Below, one piece after another: positions 54,641-58,600 of a stretch of DNA of 58,600 bases. Under the pieces are notes generated by a model, which saw only the letters and a program-made list of their open reading frames with translations, was not told where the DNA came from and did no database searches. The stretch comes from an uncultured Lachnospiraceae bacterium (GTDB lineage Bacteria; Bacillota; Clostridia; Lachnospirales; Lachnospiraceae), in the NCBI GenBank assembly GCA_946544235.1, contig CAMNMC010000112.1, forward strand, positions 1 through 58,600, read 5' to 3'. The position numbers were made by a program, and so were the translations under genes. Numbering within the stretch: the first letter of the stretch is position 1; the number at the start of each line of letters is the position of its first letter.

Positions 54641-55945
54641 ATGGAACAGTATGCAATCAAGGGTGGCAATGCATTAGAGGGTGAGGTTACTATTGCGGGC
54701 GCCAAAAATGCAGCACTTGGAATACTTGCAGCAGCGATAATGACTGACGAGGATGTCATAATCGAAAATGTACCTGATGTCAGCGATACCAGAACTCTTC
54801 TGGCAGCTATTTCCGATATCGGTGCAACGGTTGAACATATAGACAAACATACCGTCAGGATCTGCGGAAAGAATATAGTAGGTGACGAGACCCTTTCAGT
54901 AGACGGTGTTCATATCAGAAAGATCAGAGCGTCTTACTATCTTATAGGAGCGCTTCTTGGAAAATATAATTATGCGAACGTAGCACTTCCGGGAGGATGT
55001 GATATCGGTTCGAGACCTATTGACCTTCATATCAAGGGCTTTGAAAACCTCGGAGCTGATGTGAAGATTGTTCAGGGAGGAAAGATTGTTGCAAAGGCAG
55101 AGAAACTGGTAGGAAAACATATCTACCTTGATACGGTTTCTGTCGGTGCGACTATAAATATCATGCTTGCCGCTGCACTTGCAGAGGGTAAGACCACTAT
55201 TGAAAATGCAGCCAAAGAGCCGCATATAGTTGACGTTGCAAACTTCCTCAATACCATGGGAGCAAACATCAAGGGTGCTGGTACTGATGTTATCAGAGTC
55301 AGAGGCGTTGCCAGACTTCATGGCGCCGAGTATTCGATTATACCTGACCAGATCGAGGCAGGAACCTTTATGGCTATGGCGGTAGCTACAAGAGGAAATG
55401 TCCTGATCAAAAATGTTATTCCTAAGCATCTTGAGGCTATTTCCTCAAAGCTTATTGAGATGGGCGCAACAGTAATTGAATATGATGATTCGGTGAGAGT
55501 CATGGCGGATGGACCACTTAAACCAACTCAGATCAAAACCCTTCCATATCCGGGATTTCCTACGGATATGCAGGCTCAGATGGCCGCAACACTTGCTATC
55601 TCAAATGGTACCAGTGTTGTAACGGAAAGCATCTTTGAAAATCGTTTCAGATATGTTCATGAGCTTCGCAAGATGGGAGCAAATATTCAGGTTGAGGGCA
55701 ACGCAGCCATTATCCACGGCGTAGAGAAATATATGGGAGCCAATCTTGTTGCTTCGGATCTCCGTGCGGGAGCGGCGCTTGTTATTGCAGCGCTTGCGGC
55801 AGAAGGCTTCAGTACTATCGACGATATCAAATATGTCAAGCGTGGTTACGAGGATTTTGATGATAAGATCAGAGGCCTCGGAGGAATGATCGAGATAGTT
55901 GATTCGGAAAGAGATATGCAGAAATTCAGATTGAAAATAGGTTAA
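54641..55945 (+). CDS. murA: UDP-N-acetylglucosamine 1-carboxyvinyltransferase
   Basis: Start 54641 gives MEQYAIKGGNALEGEVTIAGAKNAAL, the conserved beginning with the GAKNA lysine and asparagine. The 434-residue enzyme makes the first committed step of peptidoglycan synthesis. The fosfomycin-target cysteine is kept in LPGGCDIGSRPIDLH. The late PGFPTDMQAQMA and FENRFRYVHEL blocks are intact. The TTG at 54623 is less likely. Confidence 0.97.
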   Translation: MEQYAIKGGNALEGEVTIAGAKNAALGILAAAIMTDEDVIIENVPDVSDTRTLLAAISDIGATVEHIDKHTVRICGKNIVGDETLSVDGVHIRKIRASYYLIGALLGKYNYANVALPGGCDIGSRPIDLHIKGFENLGADVKIVQGGKIVAKAEKLVGKHIYLDTVSVGATINIMLAAALAEGKTTIENAAKEPHIVDVANFLNTMGANIKGAGTDVIRVRGVARLHGAEYSIIPDQIEAGTFMAMAVATRGNVLIKNVIPKHLEAISSKLIEMGATVIEYDDSVRVMADGPLKPTQIKTLPYPGFPTDMQAQMAATLAISNGTSVVTESIFENRFRYVHELRKMGANIQVEGNAAIIHGVEKYMGANLVASDLRAGAALVIAALAAEGFSTIDDIKYVKRGYEDFDDKIRGLGGMIEIVDSERDMQKFRLKIG

Positions 55946-55952
55946 AGATAAT

Positions 55953-56010
55953 GCGGGTTTCACGCCATCGCCAAACGGCGGTGGCGTTAACTTTATAAAC
56001 GTGAAAGCCA
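55953..56010 (+). other. Double stem between murA and metG
   Basis: Outer GGTTTCACG pairs with CGTGAAAGCC and an inner CGCCATCGCC pairs with GGCGGTGGCG around AAAC. There is no T-run after it. It does not resemble a T-box. Confidence 0.6.
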
Positions 56011-56041
56011 TATCATTAGTAGCGGAAAGGCGGAAAAAACA

Positions 56042-58027
56042 ATGGCAAAGAAAACATTTTACATCACAACGGCAATAGCATATGCATCAGGAAAGCCTCA
56101 TATAGGCAATACCTATGAGATCGTTCTTGCCGACAGCATCGCAAGGTACAAGAGATTTACCGGTTATGATGTGAGATTCCAGACAGGTACCGATGAGCAT
56201 GGTCAGAAGATCGAGACCAAGGCCTTCGAAAACTTCTCTACTCCAAAGGAGTTCGTTGACGAGCAGGCGGGAGAGATCAAGAGAATCTGGGATATCATGA
56301 ACACATCATATGATAAGTTCATCAGAACTACCGATGAGTATCATGAGGTGCAGATACAGAAGATATTTAAGAAGCTCTATGACAAGGGCGATATATATAA
56401 GAGTGAATATGAGGGACTTTACTGTACTCCGTGTGAGTCCTTCTGGACAGAAAGTCAGCTTGTTGACGGCTGCTGTCCTGACTGCGGACGTCCTGTAAAG
56501 CCTGCAAAGGAAGAGGCGTATTTCTTCAAGATGAGCAAATATGCCGACAGACTTATCCAGTACATTGATGAGCATCCGGAGTTCATTCAGCCGGAATCAA
56601 GAAAGAATGAGATGGTAAATACCTTCCTTAAGCCGGGTCTTCAGGATCTCTGCGTATCCCGTACCTCTTTCAAATGGGGCATCCCTGTTGATTTCGATAC
56701 CAAGCATGTTGTTTATGTATGGATAGATGCACTTTCAAACTACATCACCGGACTTGGCTATGATGTTGATGGTAACAGTGATCCTATGTTTGAGAAATAC
56801 TGGCCTGCAGACCTTCACCTTATCGGTAAGGATATTCTGAGATTCCATACCATCTACTGGCCGATCATGCTGATGGCTCTTGACCTTCCTCTTCCTAAGC
56901 AGGTATTTGGTCATCCATGGCTTATTCAGAGCGACGGCAAGATGAGCAAGAGTAAGGGAAATGTTCTCTACGCTGACGATATGGTTGATCTTTTCGGCGT
57001 TGATGCGGTCAGATATTTCGTGCTTCATGAGATGCCATTTGATAACGATGGTGTTATTTCGTGGGAGCTCCTTATAGAGAGGATCAATTCCGACCTCGCA
57101 AATACACTTGGAAACCTCGTTCACAGAACGATTTCAATGGTAAATAAGTATTTCGGAGGAGTTGTTTCTGACGGCGGAATAAGCATTGATCCGGATGATG
57201 AATACAAGAAGTTCATCCTCGGTACAAGACTTAAAGTCAATGATGCGATGGATAAGCTTCGTGTTGCCGATGCGCTTACCGAAATCTGGAATCTCTTTAA
57301 GAGATGTAATAAATATATTGATGAGACAATGCCTTGGGCACTTGCCAAGGAAGGCGATATGGAGGACAGACTTAAGACTGTACTCTACAATCTTGTTGAA
57401 GGCATAACGATCGGAGCAAGTCTCCTTTCATCATTTATGCCTGAGACGGCTGAGAAGATATTTGCCCAGCTGAATACTGAGCCTAGAAAGGTTACAGAGC
57501 TTGGCAGCTTTGGACTTTATCCGCAGGGTAATAAGGTAACAGAGAATCCTGAGATGCTTTTTGCAAGAATTGATACAGAGAAGAAGCTCGCTGAGATAGA
57601 GGAGAAATTCCCTGCAAAGCAGCCTGAGCCTGAGAAACCTAAGAAGAAGGAAGTTGTTGAGGAGAAGACAGAGATCCCTTCTGTCGAGGCAGCTGTCAAG
57701 GATCAGATCACACTTGATGAATTTGACAAGATGCAGCTTCAGATCGGTGAGGTTTTAAAGTGTGAAGAAGTTCCTGGCTCTAAAAAGCTTATCTGTTCGC
57801 AGGTTCAGGTAGCGGGAAGAGTACTTCAGATAGTTTCAGGTATCAAGAAGTTCTACTCACCGGAAGATATGGTCGGAAAGAAGGTTGTAGTTATTACAAA
57901 TCTTAAGCCTGCAAAGCTTGCAGGAGTTCTTTCTGAAGGAATGCTTCTCTGTGCAGAGGATTTCGATGGTAATCTGGCGCTTCTTACGGCTGAGAAGGAT
58001 ATGCCGGCAGGAGCGATGATCAGCTAG
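56042..58027 (+). CDS. metG: Methionyl-tRNA synthetase with C-terminal tRNA-binding domain
   Basis: The 661-residue enzyme has ITTAIAYASGKPHIGNTYE (HIGH-like HIGN), a zinc knuckle with CTPCESFW and CCPDCG near 140-160, WIDALSNYITGLGY and KMSKSKGN at about 301-307. After a Lys/Pro/Glu linker (about 520-555) follows the EMAP/Trbp111-type tRNA-binding domain (QLQIGEVLKCEEVPGSKKLICSQVQV). The distance to murA is 96 bp. Start after GGAAAGGCGG. Confidence 0.97.
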   Translation: MAKKTFYITTAIAYASGKPHIGNTYEIVLADSIARYKRFTGYDVRFQTGTDEHGQKIETKAFENFSTPKEFVDEQAGEIKRIWDIMNTSYDKFIRTTDEYHEVQIQKIFKKLYDKGDIYKSEYEGLYCTPCESFWTESQLVDGCCPDCGRPVKPAKEEAYFFKMSKYADRLIQYIDEHPEFIQPESRKNEMVNTFLKPGLQDLCVSRTSFKWGIPVDFDTKHVVYVWIDALSNYITGLGYDVDGNSDPMFEKYWPADLHLIGKDILRFHTIYWPIMLMALDLPLPKQVFGHPWLIQSDGKMSKSKGNVLYADDMVDLFGVDAVRYFVLHEMPFDNDGVISWELLIERINSDLANTLGNLVHRTISMVNKYFGGVVSDGGISIDPDDEYKKFILGTRLKVNDAMDKLRVADALTEIWNLFKRCNKYIDETMPWALAKEGDMEDRLKTVLYNLVEGITIGASLLSSFMPETAEKIFAQLNTEPRKVTELGSFGLYPQGNKVTENPEMLFARIDTEKKLAEIEEKFPAKQPEPEKPKKKEVVEEKTEIPSVEAAVKDQITLDEFDKMQLQIGEVLKCEEVPGSKKLICSQVQVAGRVLQIVSGIKKFYSPEDMVGKKVVVITNLKPAKLAGVLSEGMLLCAEDFDGNLALLTAEKDMPAGAMIS

Positions 58028-58048
58028 TGAAGGGAAAAGGAGGTTACA

Positions 58049-58600
58049 ATGAGTACTGATAATAAAAATGTTACGATGGATTTAAATGATATCGATAATA
58101 TTTTTGAGGATAAGGCGGGTGATAAGAAGGCTGTACAAGCTGTTTCGGACGGTGCAAAGGTTGTTGATTCCGAAGCACTTACCGGCGAAGAGCTTACTAC
58201 CGTCCTGTCCGGAGATATGAACGGGGAACTTACAGGGGAAGAAGGGACCACGGTTCTTTCAAATGAAGAGATGGGACTTGATCTGAATGATCCGAAGGAC
58301 TTTGTACCTCAGGGCGGATTTCAGCCGGTCAGCGGACCTATTCCGACTGCACCACAGGGCGGATTCAAGCCTGCTAATGGACCAATTCCACAGGGCGGTC
58401 CGGTACCTGCACAGGGCAACTTCCGGCCTGCAAACGGTCCGATACCACAGGGTGGACCTGTACCACCACAGGGCGGATTCAAACCACAGAACGGCCCGGT
58501 ACCACCTGTAAATCCGATGGCGCAGAACAGTCCGGTTCCTCCGGTGAATCCTATACCACAGGGTGGCCCGATTCCACAGGGCGGATTCAAGCCACAGAAC
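58049..58600 (+). CDS. Pro/Gly/Gln-rich protein with TTVL motifs, 5' part (runs off window)
   Basis: The frame is open from ATG 58049 to the window end (184 residues), with GGAGG before it, 22 bp after metG. Residues 1-90 are acidic and hold two related words, GEELTTVLSGDM and GEEGTTVLSNEEM. From about 90 the sequence is made of PQGGFKP, NGPIPQGGPVP and similar words in tandem. Such low-complexity cytoplasmic N-termini precede membrane or FHA-linked domains in some Lachnospiraceae proteins, and TTVL recalls threonine motifs bound by FHA domains. The rest lies outside, so no function is proposed. Confidence 0.75.
   Translation, partial: MSTDNKNVTMDLNDIDNIFEDKAGDKKAVQAVSDGAKVVDSEALTGEELTTVLSGDMNGELTGEEGTTVLSNEEMGLDLNDPKDFVPQGGFQPVSGPIPTAPQGGFKPANGPIPQGGPVPAQGNFRPANGPIPQGGPVPPQGGFKPQNGPVPPVNPMAQNSPVPPVNPIPQGGPIPQGGFKPQN

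Noticed and set aside
55946..56041. T-box leader before metG
   Set aside because: The 96-bp gap is too short and has no TGGNACC-type T-box sequence or antiterminator.

Overview
The window reads like a chromosome segment from an anaerobic, plant-glycan-degrading Clostridia, most likely a Lachnospiraceae (Butyrivibrio/Roseburia/Eubacterium-like). This is inferred from gene content and style: moderate GC, strong AGGAGG ribosome binding sites, a cellobiose phosphorylase, a furanose/pentose ABC system with a YesMN two-component system, an S-box leader on metK, and DUF4358-type lipoproteins. No 16S rRNA, tRNA or other taxonomic marker is present. Nearly all genes lie on the + strand.

Region by region. 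1-3.3 kb: end of a glycogen phosphorylase, then a BlaI-type repressor with its own operator, a BlaR1-like membrane protein without a peptidase domain, and the remnant of a GH26 mannanase facing it. 3.3-17.3 kb: a pentose/furanose locus (FGGY kinase, YesN, YesM, two lipoprotein sugar-binding proteins, ABC ATPase, two permeases, transaldolase-like enzyme, arabinose/fucose-type isomerase). 17.4-22 kb: acyl carrier protein and acyl-ACP thioesterase, a membrane protein preceded by minisatellite-like repeats, an MmcQ-MGMT fusion, an AT-rich HTH-ATPase-STAS regulator and a flavin-binding protein. 22-25.9 kb (minus strand): cellobiose phosphorylase and an aldose-epimerase-like gene. 26-27.8 kb: SGNH hydrolase and a lipoprotein.

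28-45.5 kb is the most interesting part. A sulfur amino acid block (cysK, LysR regulator, trans-sulfuration PLP enzyme, MalY-type C-S lyase) runs into a NifX-like gene, a YbdH/HcxA-like dehydrogenase, an aminotransferase, a polar amino acid ABC transporter and an LDH2/HcxB-like dehydrogenase. A separate transcription unit follows with four nitrogenase-like genes in the order D-K-B-H. There is no nifE, nifN or nifV. The D-like subunit keeps the cofactor Cys and His ligands of nitrogenase but has lost His195 and Gln191. The same inverted repeat (ATAG, seven or eight bases, CTAT) stands in front of cysK, the trans-sulfuration gene and the nitrogenase-like unit. I infer one LysR-controlled regulon in which a nitrogenase-like reductase serves sulfur acquisition, probably cleaving C-S bonds as methylthio-alkane reductase does.

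45.5-58.6 kb is mostly housekeeping: HIT protein, SMP-30-like protein, SAM riboswitch and metK, an unusual carbamoyltransferase, a sodium-dependent transporter, pyrB and pyrI, murA, metG, and the start of a Pro/Gly/Gln-rich protein running off the window. Several foldback elements built of short hairpins sit between these genes. Six-frame reading was by eye; all alignments to families are from memory, with no database search.
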